The translations under genes were made by a program, and so were the position numbers. A stretch of DNA of 64,000 bases from positions 5,239,501 through 5,303,500 of the forward strand of contig CM076153.1 in assembly GCA_038025085.1 (NCBI GenBank), read 5' to 3'. This DNA comes from Tetragonia tetragonoides (lineage: Eukaryota > Streptophyta > Magnoliopsida > Caryophyllales > Aizoaceae). How positions within the stretch are numbered: position 1 is the stretch's first letter; each line of letters starts with the position of its first letter. The notes beneath the pieces are model-generated. The model saw only the letters and a list, made by a program, of their open reading frames with translations. It searched no databases and was not told where the DNA came from. This document shows positions 24,170 through 36,691 of this stretch, one piece after another.

Positions 24170-26400
24170 AATAATTGGGGGAAAACACACTAATTACCTT
24201 GTTTAAGTTTATGGGCTAACTAAAACACAATAATTAGAAGTATAATTAATTTGTAATAACCACCTTTTATTGTTTTTGGTCAAGAACTCCGGTGAACATT
24301 TTCTCACACCACTCATCCAACCTCCGGCGAACTAAACCCAAAAATCTGGGAACGAAAACCCAAAAACCTTTGCCACTCCGGCCACGACCTTCAAGATCTT
24401 TGTCCGGCGAATCCATTAAAAGTGCTACGACCTAGATCTAGCACTCGGGCCATAAAATCGAACAACTCCGGTGTGAAGGTTGAAGAACTGCGGCTGTGTA
24501 AAAGAAATCCAGAAAAACGACCGGTGATTTGTGGACGGAACTTTAGGGCGAGAACCCAGAACACCGATTGTTGATTTCCGCCGGCAACACCGCCGACAAC
24601 GCATCGCAGGTCAGTGTCTTGATAATTTGTTTCTACTAAATTGAAGTGGTCGTTAATTTCAAGGTGAATCATTTGTTACTATTAAATTAGGTATGCAGGT
24701 TATTCATTAGTTACTTATAAAATCAGTGTTTGTTACTAATAAATTAAGGAAAGTAGAATAACCCCTAACCAACAGTTGTCGTAGTTGTTACTAGTAAAAT
24801 AAATAACAGTAATATAGGTAGACTTGAGAATAATGAAATATGAGAATGAGATGGTGGAAAATACAAGTAAGAACCAAGTACTGAATACTGTGGCGGTTCG
24901 AAATAATTACTTATTATCAAAAATCCCTATTAGGTAGCGAGTATACAATTTGAACTATAAAAGTTATTTCAAAATTTGGGCCTAGAGAAGAACAACGGAT
25001 GATTTGATTCTAATAAATGACTCATCGAAAATGAAAGAGATGAAAAATTGGAAGAATAATCATACCATACGGTTATATGTAGATCATAGAGACGAGAAAG
25101 ATCTGTCAGAAATGGTTAAACAGTTGGTTGCGGAAAGCCCAGTGATTAATCGACGACGTATAATGAAAACTCTTGCAAATAGGAGTACTATGAGGGTCAA
25201 GAAAGTAGCCATGAAGAAGAGGAAGACATGTTTGGTAAGGTTTATACGTTTCTATGATTACTATGATTGAATAAGTGTATTTATTTACTACTATATCATC
25301 TATTCAAATTCTTAATCAATATTTCGGATATGATAAACATGAATTGAGGTTGTATAGAAAGTGTGCAAAGTTGTATTAACATATTGAAATCCTAATTGGA
25401 ACTCAGGATACTGATGGAGATGATGATGATGAGAATGAGGAAAGAAAATTTGGAGATGATGTTGCGGAAGAGCAAGAGAAATTGGGAGATGATGGTGCAA
25501 AAGACGAAGGCAAAATGAAAGATGATGGTGAGAATGAGAAAGACAAACTGAAAAATGATGTTGAGGTCGATGACGGTGCAAAACATAGTGGAGAGAATGA
25601 GAACGTGGATGATGGGGATTTTAATCATGGAAACGAATGTCGAGCGAATGACGAGCCAGCTCATGACAATGAGGAAGACACAAATTTGAATGACTCCGTA
25701 ATTATGGATAAATTGTTTGGCATATTTAAAAAGGAAATCATGTTTTCAAATTGTTTGCTAATATCTATTTATTAAATAAATTTTCATCTATAGGGTTTAA
25801 ATAAATCACATTTAAAAAGGAAATCATGTTTTCAATGCCATGCACTTCTCTAATCACTCACTTTGTTACTAGAAAAAATACAATTTGTTACTAATAAATT
25901 AACGGGAAATCAATCATGCTTTCTCTCTCTTCATTCATCTTCTTCATCAAAATCTCCGGGACATTGCTTCACATACAACTCATTTGGAATTTCAAAGAAA
26001 TGATTACTGCTACAATTATTTCAAAGGATTTTTAGATCCATTTGACATGAATACATTTATGGTTTTAATCTCTAAAAATAATGAATTACACAATGAATGA
26101 AAATTTAAGCAGTAATAAACTAACCCTAATAATATCTTCCTCCTCCAACTCGTTTAAGCTGATATCATCCATAATCTGGCCGTTTTCGTCGCCGTCACTG
26201 AGTCTTGTTGAGGCAAAACAACTCTTTTCAAAGATAAAAATGTAAAGAAAATAGCAAAAATTTGAGCTTCGCCAGATTTTTTTTTTTCGCCGGAGTTCGT
26301 CACTCAACCCTCACTCTGTCGTCAGAAAATGTTTGGGGTTATGAATCCAAATGTTTAAGGTAATTAGGTGGGATTAACAATTTTGGGGATTTTGGGCGGT
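24170..26400. mobile_element. Possible non-autonomous MULE-like element
   Basis: The two ends are weakly inverted-similar. Near the left end the sequence reads CTAATTACCTTGTTTAAG; near the right end, reverse complemented, CCTAATTACCTTAAACAT. Both arms also contain CTCCGGCGAA/CTCCGGTGAA motifs, suggesting long degenerate TIRs of about 200 bp. The interior holds two acidic or basic ORFs with no recognisable transposase domain (25004-25270, and 25482-25775 rich in Asp/Glu/Asn/Lys). The borders are approximate and no target duplication was found. Confidence 0.35.
25482..25775 (+). other. Acidic, low-complexity ORF of unknown nature
   Basis: A 97-codon open frame rich in Asp, Glu, Asn, Lys and Gly, with repeated DDG(A/E)...E(N/K) units encoded by GATGATGG-like DNA. 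The open frame can be followed leftward past 25392, partly as imperfect tandem repeats. Acidic linkers like this occur in Ulp1-carrying MULE proteins, but no catalytic motif is visible here. It may simply be a repeat-derived open frame. Function unknown. Confidence 0.25.
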
Positions 26401-27045
26401 CAAAACAAGTTACTTTCCCCCTCTTTAGTCAAATTCTTTCCCCTCTTTTACCCTCACTTTCCCTCCCAAACCAAATCTGAGCTGCCACATGTCACCCATC
26501 CCTACTGCCACGTCATTCTTCAAAATTGATGTATGATACATCTAATGTATAGACAGCACAAATCAACATAATAGATATATCATATCAGATTCTACATCAT
26601 ACATGATGTAATAATCTAGCTACCATGAATGAAATAACTAGCTAGAGACAAACCCATCCAAAGTCTTACAAACATCCACAAATTACTCAGATAGCTATAC
26701 ATCAGCTACCTAGACCCATACTACTACTGATAATACTACTGCCTATTACTAATCAGCAGGTACCCTAGCTAATAATCTCTGATCCTATACACAAAGCCAT
26801 AGGATCAGATCCCTAATTTAACTAATTAATTAATTAATTATTACCAGTCCATACCATCATTTGATACGTAGCTTTCAACTAGATGAAATAACATATCATA
26901 ATCTCCTAATTAGTTAATAACATCACATAGCTTCTGATTAGAGAACGAAATTAAAGTTCTGATCTCAAGGCCCCCAAAGTCAAACCAACTCATGACATGA
27001 CAATGCAATGGAGAGAGAGAGAGAGATCATAATGAGCGAGGGAGG
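26401..27045. other. 3' flank of NAC gene
   Basis: Non-coding DNA downstream of the NAC stop codon. The part next to 27045 should contain the 3' UTR. A short TTAA repeat occurs around 26821-26841. Nothing else was recognised. Confidence 0.45.
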
Positions 27046-27479
27046 TCAATAGCCCCACATGCAATCTAGCTCTGTGCCACCCATCATCCTTCCACCACCA
27101 CCAGCTACACCACCAGTACCAGTACCACCCCAGCTCCCCATCATCATCATGCTGACATCACCATGGCTAGTACTACTATTACTTCCCAAGTCATCACCAC
27201 TTTGCAATGTGGGCCCACCCATCCAAGGAAGATGAAGGTTCTCCTGGAGTGACCTTAGGCTTGGAAACGCCGGCAACCCAAACCCGCCACCGAGAGAACC
27301 TAAACCCGAACCAATAACCCTTTGTGGTGGTGGGGTTGGGAAGGTGAGCTCAAAGGGGTTGAAATTGTTAATGACATTAACATTGTTGTTAATGTTGTTA
27401 ATATTGGCAATACTGGTGTTGTTATTAGTATTGGCAATATTGTTAGTGGAGAAACAGGACACGTGCTCTTGTTTTGGTA

Positions 27480-27510
<31 letters not shown>

Positions 27511-28819
27511 ACTGGTCATGCTACTGCTGGTGTTGATCTCGCCAAGGTTGTACGAGCAGCCCTCGCTCGCTCCCGCTCCGTAAGGTGAGGAGTCAAGGAG
27601 CGGCGGGAGCTGCTGGGAGACGGAGGACGGAGAGCTACAGATGTCCGCCGGGTATAGCCTGCTTATCCCGGCGGACCGCCCCGAGGCCGCTTTCTTGCCT
27701 CCGCCACCGCTTGCTGATCCTTCCGTGCCCGTCTTTTGGAACACCCTTGAGATCACCCACTCATCCTAACACAACATTAAAATTTAAGTACTCCAATGCT
27801 ATCAGGTACTTGAAAATTCAACTAAAACGCACAATGTGAAACTTAACATACATAATGTGAAAAACTAGTAACATTACAAAGTTGTAGTACATAATTAACT
27901 TGTTACACTACTATAGCACCTTAAAATCATGTTATATTAGGCATGAACATAAAATGTGGAATATTTCTTGGAACTTGGACAAGAATGGCTCATTATTCTC
28001 CCAAGAAACTTAACTAATGAAACTAACACTTCAACCATATTAACTAACACCCCATCAAAACATCCCAAACTTCATGTCATACATAAATTTGAAGGTTTTT
28101 TTTTTTTTGTCAAATTTATGTAAAACATAAACTTAACTAACATTATTTTAGGTGAACTTTATGTTATACATAAATTTGACAAAAAAAAAAATAACAAAAT
28201 TAAAGAAGCATAATGTAAAATAATAATGATGTCATAATTAATGTAGTTACCTTAGAGCTACGAGAGAGGTAATGGTAAGAGAATTTGCCTTCAAGACGAT
28301 ACTCATGCATAACCCAATTACTCTTCTCACCCTTAGGAGCTCTCCCACGGTAAAACACCAAAGTTTTCTTCATACCAACAAGTGAACATGTCTTAGAGCT
28401 ATAAATCTCCCGGTCTTTCCCGGTTGCCTTCCAGTAACCAGCCTCAGTAGCCCTGTTAGTCCTTAACCCCGTTGGATACTTCCTGTCCCTTAGGCTGAAA
28501 AAATACCACTCTTTCTCTCCCATCTTCGCCTTCTCTGCCCACGCCAAAAATAAAAATGAAAAACTTTATTAGAAAATATTATTGTTATAAATGAAACATA
28601 ATTTATGAATTAAACAATATTATTGATGGACTTACCAGGGAGTTCCCAGGGCTCGCATTTGTTGAGGTCAACTTCAGCAATAGCACGGCCAGTGAAATTA
28701 CTGTTAAGGACTTTCTTGAGAAGATAGTAAGTTATGAGCTCTTCATCAGTAGGGTGAAAACGGAACCCAGGTGGTAAATTTGATTCAGTGTTGTCAAAGT
28801 GCAAAAGAAATGGCTCCAT
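27046..28819 (-). CDS. CUC2: NAC transcription factor, CUC1/CUC2 (NAM) type
   Basis: Nuclear DNA-binding protein that in Arabidopsis and Petunia sets organ and meristem boundaries. Minus-strand exons are 28819-28636, 28534-28251 and 27765-27046, giving 1188 nt and 395 aa. The NAC domain spans about residues 15-167. It holds [14 protein letters not shown] (15-28), the subdomain [20 protein letters not shown] from residue 80, the [13 protein letters not shown]-contact region, and [13 protein letters not shown] at the end. The C-terminal region contains [10 protein letters not shown], a poly-Asn tract, EHVSCFST and a terminal MWGY, matching the L, V and W motifs of the CUC1/CUC2 group. The codons for EHVSCFST carry the miR164 site. 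CUC3 lacks that site, so CUC1/CUC2 is the better assignment, although the N-terminal subdomain also resembles CUC3 ([13 protein letters not shown]). No lesion was seen. Confidence 0.9.
27447..27467 (-). promoter_or_regulatory. miR164 target site in NAC mRNA
   Basis: The minus strand reads AGCACGTGTCCTGTTTCTCC followed by A, the conserved miR164 complementary site of CUC1, CUC2 and NAM-type NAC mRNAs. It pairs with miR164 along the whole 21 nt, allowing G:U wobble. It lies in exon 3 and predicts post-transcriptional repression by miR164. Confidence 0.92.
27480..27512. repeat. Coding (GTT)n / poly-Asn trinucleotide repeat
   Basis: On the NAC coding strand this is an AAC run encoding about eleven consecutive Asn residues, just upstream of the miR164 site. 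Length polymorphism is likely. Confidence 0.85.
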
Positions 28820-28883
28820 TGTTGTTTGGGTGAAAGTTTCTTCAAGAGTTTGAGAGAAAATGAATTGAAGAGCAAAGAGGGGG

Positions 28884-28894
28884 TTTATATTATA
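28884..28894 (-). promoter_or_regulatory. Probable TATA box of the NAC gene
   Basis: The minus strand reads TATAATATAAA about 65-75 bases upstream of the ATG at 28819. If used, it puts the transcription start about 30-35 bases downstream. The farther in-frame ATG at 28960 would then be outside the transcript, which is why 28819 was chosen as the start. Confidence 0.5.
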
Positions 28895-28899
28895 GTGGA

Positions 28900-29693
28900 A
28901 AGAGAAAAGGAGGGGTTTATGGGGATTTGGTGAAAATGTAAATTGGAAAAAGAAACTCAAATAAAAATAATCTGTGGTTTTTTCTGCTGTGTCTTGTTCT
29001 GTATTTTCCCTCTCTGCTGCTGTACTTTTTCTCTCTCATCATTTATCATCTTCCATGGGGCAGCAGCAGATGATTTAAGAGAGAGAATTAGATAGATAGA
29101 AAGAGAGAGAATGCGTGCGTGTGTGAGGAGATTTGCAGGGGGGTGGGGGTATTGTATTCCTCTGTCAGTGAAGAAAAATATGAGCATTTGATTTATTTAT
29201 TTATTTGTTTATTAAAAAAATTGAGGTAAAGAGGGGAATATTTTTTTAACCATGGATCGATAAAGCTGAAACAATATCTCAAAGTGTCAGCATAGTACAA
29301 AGATTTTTTTGTTTTAATAAAATTATGAAAATTTAAGATGGTTGTGGATGGGAACAGAGAAAGACAGAGGGGGTTAGCTAGATAGTGCTGTAAGCCAAGG
29401 TAAGGGGTTAAGGTAAAAATGAAAATTTACCTTTCGTTTTTTCTGATAATTTTTGGCTTCTGGCCCTATGGCCTATGGACTATAGTTTACTACTGCAAAA
29501 ATTTATCTTATGCAGATTTCGTCTAATAGATTGTACTGGTTTGGTGTGCAAAATTCTAGCTATAGATACGTTTGGTGTACCATCACATCCATGAATTTAA
29601 ACTAGTTATGTACTTGAAGTTGAATGTTTTAATAATAATTGAATAAAAGTTTGAGTGCATGTGTTTAATATTGAGTTGACCATGAATGTATAT
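28900..29693. other. NAC upstream region
   Basis: About 800 bases between the NAC TATA-like site and the second TIR element. It holds GA/CT-rich patches (29010-29120) and a TTTA repeat near 29190-29210, but no gene. Confidence 0.4.
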
Positions 29694-30516
29694 CGAAATT
29701 GCTTAATGTAAATCCTAAATTGCTAAACGCAAATATTTTTATCTCAATAATTCCTAAAGTACCCTTTTTATTTGCAAACTACCTTCCTCCTCTTGTTTTT
29801 TCCTCTAAAAACTCTCCCCTTTTATACATTGAAACAAAACCTAAGCTCTAATCAACATGGTTATCCTTTGATGTAAAATAAAATTTTAATTAAATTAATG
29901 ATATTCAGGTAATCAAGAACAATTAGATTTTTTTTCAATTATACCTTGTTTAGTTTTGTGGTGGTTGATTTAGGGTGCTGCTGGCTGGGGGCACAGGATT
30001 AGACGGCAATAGGTGGGTTTCGACGGGGTGGTGGTTGGTGGTGATGCGCAGGGAGGGTGGACGGGGGTTAGGGGCTGTCACAGGGAGGGTGGGCTGACAG
30101 GGTGGTGGGGCTGACAGGGTGGTGGGGCTGACAGTGGTGGAGGCTGACCGGGGAGCTGATGAGTCACGGGTGGTCGGGGGCTTGACTACCAAGGGTAGGG
30201 CTCTTGACGGCGGCATGGCGATGACGGTCACGAGGGTGGGGTTTGGGTTTATACAGTTTTTGATTTGATTTGGTTTTTTACCTTCAATTTTGTTTATTTG
30301 TTTTAGAGATTGATGAATCAAAGTTTACAGTAGTTCTTCAATTGATGTACAGTAATAATTTGAGAAACTGAACTGATAGAGAAAGGCAGGGGTTGAGAGA
30401 GATGGAGAAGTGATAGAGAGAAGAGGGAGAGTGGAAAATGGGTGAGAAAATTGTCAAGGGTATTATGGAAAAGAATGATTTGCGTTTAGTAATTTGCGAT
30501 TTACGTTAAGTAACCC
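29694..30516. mobile_element. 0.8-kb TIR element, copy 2 of a two-copy family
   Basis: The ends (GCTTAATGTAAATCCTAAAT at left, GATTTACGTTAAGTAACCC at right) are inverted-similar and match those of 19583-20693. An 8-bp direct repeat, ATGTATAT, occurs at 29686-29693 and 30517-30524 and may be the target duplication. Eight bases would suit hAT, but the motif is AT-rich and could be chance. The interior is pyrimidine-rich at the left and has a G-rich block at 29975-30240 with tandem GGTGGTGGGGCTGACAG units. No transposase. Confidence 0.65.
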
Positions 30517-31027
30517 ATGTATATATTCGATCCAAAAGGTTGACAAATTTAGCTTTGCATACAAATAGTTATAAGGGCATAGTTTTTTCACTTTTTGACA
30601 TTGATATAGTCTATACTCATATACAAGTAGATCATGTATGTCCAATCTCACTTAAAATTTTGTGACTTCTATTACTTGGGCGAAAATGTATGCTAAGACA
30701 ACGGGGATTAATGTGGCATAAGGATACATCTAGGCCTGACAATGGATCACGGATATTTCTACGAACCCGCTTCACCCACCCTATATAAATGGGTGAAAAT
30801 CCGAATAAACAGGTGATTTGGCAGGTGATGGATTACTTGTAGTGATTCACTAATTTATTTACTTACCCAAAAAAAAAACTATGGACATCATTATTCCTAC
30901 AATGGGATTTACTCTGCACAAAAATATTTTGTCAATAACCCTTTAGTAAACGGATAATCTCTTTCACGAGTAAATATTTTAATCATTTGCTTGATTTGTC
31001 AGAGGTGCGTGCATTGTCAATATATCT

Positions 31028-31148
31028 CGGGTGTATTCTTTTCCGCTAATTTGGTTAGTGGTTCAGTTCAGTTTAACCTATTTTTGCTGAAAGTATTATT
31101 TTATGAGTATGCATTCAGTACAGTTCAATTGAGTGAAAAAGAACAAAC
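31028..31148. mobile_element. Short foldback MITE, GTRTTCTTTT family
   Basis: Begins with GGTGTATTCTTTTCCGCTAA and ends with GAGTGAAAAAGAACAAAC, an imperfect inverted pair, with CAGTTCAGTT-type sequence inside. Related termini recur near 31970, 32830, 34190, 34501-34648 and 35330-35440. Borders are approximate. Confidence 0.4.
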
Positions 31149-32399
31149 TCGCTAGTGACTATATGTCTCATGTTAACATGACTAAGCTTCATTTTGATTA
31201 TATTGGTTATATAAAGACCTTAAATACAACAGGGAGTATCTGAGCAATGACTATGATATGTATAAAGTGGCCATACAACCAACATGGGTCCATTGATCCA
31301 CCACTAAAATCTGGATACCAGTTAGCCATATTGTGAATCTAAATAAGGAATATGTTTTTCCTACTTACGGCTACTAAACCTTACTACTCTCTTTCCTTCT
31401 GCCAATATTTGTGCTTCTTTATCTTCCCAATTGTTCTTTCTCTTTCCCTGTTTTCTTTGTTGATGTATTCTGATGATTTTGTATAATCTGCTTTGGAATT
31501 ATTGTTATTCTCTTGCATTTGTACTCACCCTATTGTCATCGAGCTATGATCATCACTTTCATACTTCCTACTCTAATTAATGTTATACTCTTACAGGCTT
31601 TCAAACTATAAGCGGGTGCATATGGAATATTTGAAAACAATCACTCTCAAGGTGTTTCATTTGTTTAACATTATTGGTTCGAGTTTTACTTGAATTATAA
31701 AGTTGTTATAACATTGGCCAAAAGTAAAATGTCCGATCCAAAATACTAGTATAATTTTGACTTAAAACTTCTCAGATTAAGATTTTGCACCAAATACTAA
31801 ATTGTCTTAGAAATGTTAGTGTGTCCGTATATGTTGATTACAAGTTCAATGACAGTAATTTGTTTTATGTTTTTCTCCACTTATTCAATTAATTTCAATT
31901 CAACTTAGTCGAGTTAAGTGATTTTATCTTTTTTTTTTTCTGAACGATTACTATTCAATTAAGTAGAACACACCCGCAATCTATATATCCGAAATTCTAA
32001 GAGAGTGAGACCTTATGGTACACGAGCTAATGGTAGTTGCATTTATACGGATGGGAAGAGGAACTACCTATTAGGCTATGACATCCATTAATCCATGCCG
32101 AACAGGCATAGATCTTTCCAAGTTTTTAAGGTTTGAAAATTATTGGATTTGGCGTCTTAAAATTTCGTCTCTATAGCCATGAAACAACCACTACAAACAA
32201 TGGTAATTCTAATTAGTTTTAAATTATTTTTTTTTTGGGGGGTGGAATTAAACACTGGTTCAATCAAAATCAAGATATCAAAATCAAAATCAGTAAACCC
32301 AACAGAAGAGAGAGAGCAGAGGAAGGGTCTGGCGAATCTGATCAAAAGTTACCTTTTATACTAACACCACATAAAATTGGCCTCATCATGTATCTGATC

Positions 32400-32401
<2 letters not shown>

Positions 32402-32438
<37 letters not shown>
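32402..32438. repeat. (CT)n microsatellite
   Basis: A pure CT run of about 37 bases in intergenic DNA. Confidence 0.9.
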
Positions 32439-32447
<9 letters not shown>

Positions 32448-32615
32448 AATCTCATTATGACTTATGAGAGAGACGCTAAATAGCAAACTGTAAACCCCAC
32501 CAGGCCACTGTTGTTGAACAGGTTACGGAGCACTACAGCTTCAGTTCTCATTATTAACCGCTCAGAGAATTTGGGTTCATTAAATTTGATGAAAAGGAGC
32601 GGCCAAAATAATCTA

Positions 32616-32642
32616 ACCACCACCACCACCACCACCACCACC
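32616..32642. repeat. (ACC)n microsatellite
   Basis: A nine-unit ACC/CAC trinucleotide run in intergenic DNA. Confidence 0.9.
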
Positions 32643-34500
32643 TATTTTTAATATTTTGCAACTACAATATTTCTGATGCCGGTAAAGGGGCGAAGGTATT
32701 AGGTTTCCACCAGGGGCAATATGACCCAAATTGCCTCACATTGAAAAGGTTACAAGTTTGGGAACGTTCGGATACTTGCGCAAGTTTTCGGTTTTCATTT
32801 TTTTTTTCAAATTAGTTGGTCTTTGTAGTGTTAGAGTGCGTTCTTTCGTCAAAACAAAACATAACTAATAAATAATACTTCTAATATGTGAATAAAAAAA
32901 GTACAACAGTAAATTAGGCTTTTTTCTCTTCAACGAAATGGTACGAGATAGTAAGGAATAAGACAGAATGGCGGATGATGAAAAAAATTATGAGATAAAA
33001 ATAAGTATAAAATGTGGAAGGTAACGGAATGCAACATGAAGATGACGAAAAGAACCAGGCCTAAACTGAATCAAATGAACTGATTACTATTAAAAAATAG
33101 AAAATGAATAGAGGAGGCCATGGTGTCTTCACTAAAATGTTATGCTGGAATGAATGTAAATGTAGTAGAATGATTTGCAACATTAATGGAAGGTAAAAAA
33201 TAAACTTATATCATAAAAAACAAAAACTTGTAAAATAGAGTGGAACTAATAAAAACAAAATGAAAAATGGGAGAGAACACAATCTTTATCTTTAATGTTA
33301 GGACTTTTTGAGGTTTGATTTAAAGTTTTATCTTTTAGTATGTAATACCCCCTCGTAGACTAGTAGTTTGATGCCTCCCTATAAAATGGTATAGTCCAAT
33401 TTTAATAAATGAAATAAATTGGAAACCATGAAATTAAATAGGTGTATGCATGCATGGATCAATTTCAGCAATCACATCCATCCATCTGTCTATCATTATC
33501 AACATCAGAAAGGCGCGATTGATGGTTTTGAGATTTTGATGCGTCATTGCTCGGATTTTGAGACCTTTATTTATTTATTTATTTATTTATTTTTCCCCAT
33601 TTAAATTTTAACTATTTATTTACAGGCAACCCCAACTCACATGCAGGCTTTTATATCAAATCATTTCATCAATTTGCATGTTCAAAGTCATACCATGTCC
33701 ATCACCCAATCTCTCTATTCATTTCTCTCTCTTCTGTCCACATTTCTATAGTTGTTAATGGGGCCAGAATGGTGGTAATAACACGTTAATAAACTTTGGC
33801 GAAAAACAGCGTTTTACTACCATAAATGGGTAACAAATCCTCTATTATATCTCTACCTCTATTTGGATTCTGTTCTTCAATTTTACTAGCCTTTATTTTA
33901 CGGCTCTTTGGAACTCAGATCTTTGCGCTTTTAAATAATTCCGCTCGTTAGATTAGATATGGACGAACCCAAATACACATTGGCCTTTCTACTTTCTAGC
34001 AACACAATGCCATGTAATCACACCTCACTATTACTACCTGATTTAGGCTGTGAATTTTCCACTTATTTAATAATCTATTCAGTAATTTTCAATTACGTGT
34101 AAAAAAAACACCCCTATTACGGGCAAATATACGAATTATAATTGGAGTAACATATTTACCATGATTTCACTTTAATATTTAACTTATAGTGTGTCTTTTT
34201 TCACTTATCTAATAATATATTCAGTTCAATTAAGTGAACTCTTGATTATTTTGTACCAATTTTCAGGGAAAAAAAACCCTTAAATTATCTTGTACCAAAA
34301 TTGAAAGGGAATGAGTACATGGTAATTAATGGACATATACAATGTGCTTGTAACATATGGTGCATACTACATCAAATATATTTATAGACATAGGGTAGCT
34401 ATTTTCAACTTCAGAGTTCATGAGTTCATTAAATTTCACAACATAACTTTTTTGCCACTTTGTAAGATCAAAATTTTTCCCTTAAAAGGAACATTATGAT

Positions 34501-34648
34501 TGTGTTCTTTTCCTATTACTCTTAACTCAATAATTAGTTCACTTCACTAGAGTTTACATTAATCCATTTCACTTATCTACTTTTGCTCTCACAGATTATT
34601 ATTATTCATTTCAGTTTAATTCATTCCACTTAAAAAGAACACACTCTA
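34501..34648. mobile_element. Short foldback MITE, GTGTTCTTTT family
   Basis: Left end TGTGTTCTTTT and right end AAAAAGAACACA are inverted copies around a 125-bp AT-rich interior that contains CAGTTTAATTCATTCCACTT. No target duplication was settled and there is no coding capacity. It is the clearest member of the local family. Confidence 0.5.
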
Positions 34649-36045
34649 CCATACTAAATTCATAATTCCCATGAATTATAGTTTACACCTCCAAAACAAA
34701 ACAAAACAAAAAAAATTTAAAAAAAAAGAAGAGAAGAAATTAGGATTTTTATGGAGTTTTGGGCATATGTTACATTGGAGGGGATGGGGGCATTGTCATC
34801 TCAGGCAGCCCCAAAATGAGTTGACTTTTGGTTTGAGATACAAAAGTGTTTTGTGTGCATTCCCCTTGAATTTGAATAAATTTGTTGTTTAGTGAGCGAA
34901 GTTGGTAAAAAACAGAAGGGTGAAGTGAAAAGACCAAAAAGGCACGGAGATCAAGAGATGGATGTCACCAAATATGGATATAGAGTCATGACAACAAGCT
35001 TAAGTAATCCGGTTATGACGAAGTGATCACCGGCCTTAGCCGTCCTCCACCTGAGGAATCTCATTGCTTTGTGGTGCGAGCCCGACCCAAATCCCAATCC
35101 GGACCTTCTCCGTTAGCTTGCTTGCTTCCTTCTGCCTATTTTCCCTATCTTTTGAGGACATGTACTTTGTCAGACCTATTTCTTGTACGTATCTATTCAA
35201 GTTTAACTGATATGTATGATTAGTAATTAATTTATTAAAAAGTTTGGTTCGTTCACTGCGCCTTAGTTTAGTAATGTTCGATTAAGTTTAGTTTATTGGA
35301 AAAAATATTTCAAATGTTTCTAAGTGTGTATTTTTTCATACCTAATTCAATAATTGAAAGTAATATTTGAGAAAAAAATAAATGTTACTGAAATAAACGA
35401 AACTAAAAAGTTGACCAATAAGTTAAAATTAAAGGAACACACAACGGTATAGCCATCCATTTGAAACTAGTAATCACATTACTATTTCAAATAGTTAACA
35501 TTGCGATACTCTCCGTTTTGAAAAAAGAAGTTTGTTTTCTTTCTTCTCGAAATAGGTTGACCATCATATTAAACTCAAGCGAGTAAGAGTGACCAAAATT
35601 AATCATAAAATGAGTCACTCCATTAACTTCCCTAAAACAGTAAATGACTTCAACTTTGTGAAATTAATGTACATCTTATTTTCATTCTACTAATATATAT
35701 TTTTCCCCATTTTCTTGATGTTCTGTACAACTGCAGACTCCTGGAGTTGTGTGGATTTTGCTTATTCCATGAATAGGCCCAGTAATCTTATTGGGCTACT
35801 AGACCAAGGATCAAATTTCGCTCGAGCGCATCTTCCAATTTCCAAGCCCAATCATTTTCAGTTGTCCCAGTGCTTCTGAGCCCCAACGAGTTCATAACAG
35901 TACGCAATATTTGCCCAGAATTTGGTGAGGATATCAGGTCCAACAATCCCTCCTTTTTTTTTTGGGTCCATTGGGCTTTATTTTGCTGGTACAGTACCCA
36001 GGATACAACTATTTAAACGGCTTCAATGTGCAGCGAAGAATGATA

Positions 36046-36643
36046 CTCCCTCCGTCTCACCTTTACTTGGGCACTTTCTATTTTGGTATGTCCCTCATTT
36101 ACTTGGGCACTTCCTTATTTAGTAAGAAAAAACTGATGAAAGTACGTATATGCCCTTATCCCATTATTAATTTTCTTTTTCTTAGTCTTTTTATTTTGTG
36201 AATAAGTCCCTCCATCTTCTCCCTCACGTTCTCTATCCTAAATGCCCAACCGTCATAATCATCATCGTCGTCGTCAATGACGTCATTTCCGATTCACCGA
36301 AATCCATCAAAGGGGTTAAGGTTTGAGGTCTCTGGAGATGAGTGGATAGTTTGATAGATCAGATCGTCAGATCGAGCCATTAAAGAAGAGTTCATCAGCT
36401 GATGACATTATCAATAGCAGGAGCTGCGGATAGAGGAAGCGTCGGAGATGGTGGTGGATTCGTGGGGTGGGGTGGGGCGTGGGGCTGATGGTGGTGAATT
36501 CGCGGGGTGCGGTGGATTCGTGGGCTGACGGTGGTGGGGAGGGGCTGGAGTATTGGGTGCGAAGGTGGGGCTGTGGGGGTAGGCTGGTGGGGTGAAGGTG
36601 GGTGGTGGTGGAGAAGGTGGGGTAAAGGCGGGGTGGCTGTGGC

Positions 36644-36691
<48 letters not shown>

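Larger units (their letters stand above)
30517..36045. other. Gene-free, MITE-rich intergenic region
   Basis: No coding region was recognised over 5.5 kb. The sequence contains several short AT-rich foldback elements whose ends resemble GTGTTCTTTTT...AAAAAGAACAC, microsatellites, and (around 30730-30860) sequence typical of old degenerate repeats. Open frames here are short and lack family similarity. Confidence 0.5.

Noticed and set aside
27322..27839. Plus-strand open frames over NAC exon 3
   Set aside because: They are the antisense shadow of the NAC coding exon, rich in Val/Leu because of the AAC repeat.
28820..28960. Longer in-frame start for the NAC gene
   Set aside because: The ATG at 28960 lies upstream of a good TATA-like site and the extension has no NAC similarity. 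The NAC domain starts normally from 28819.
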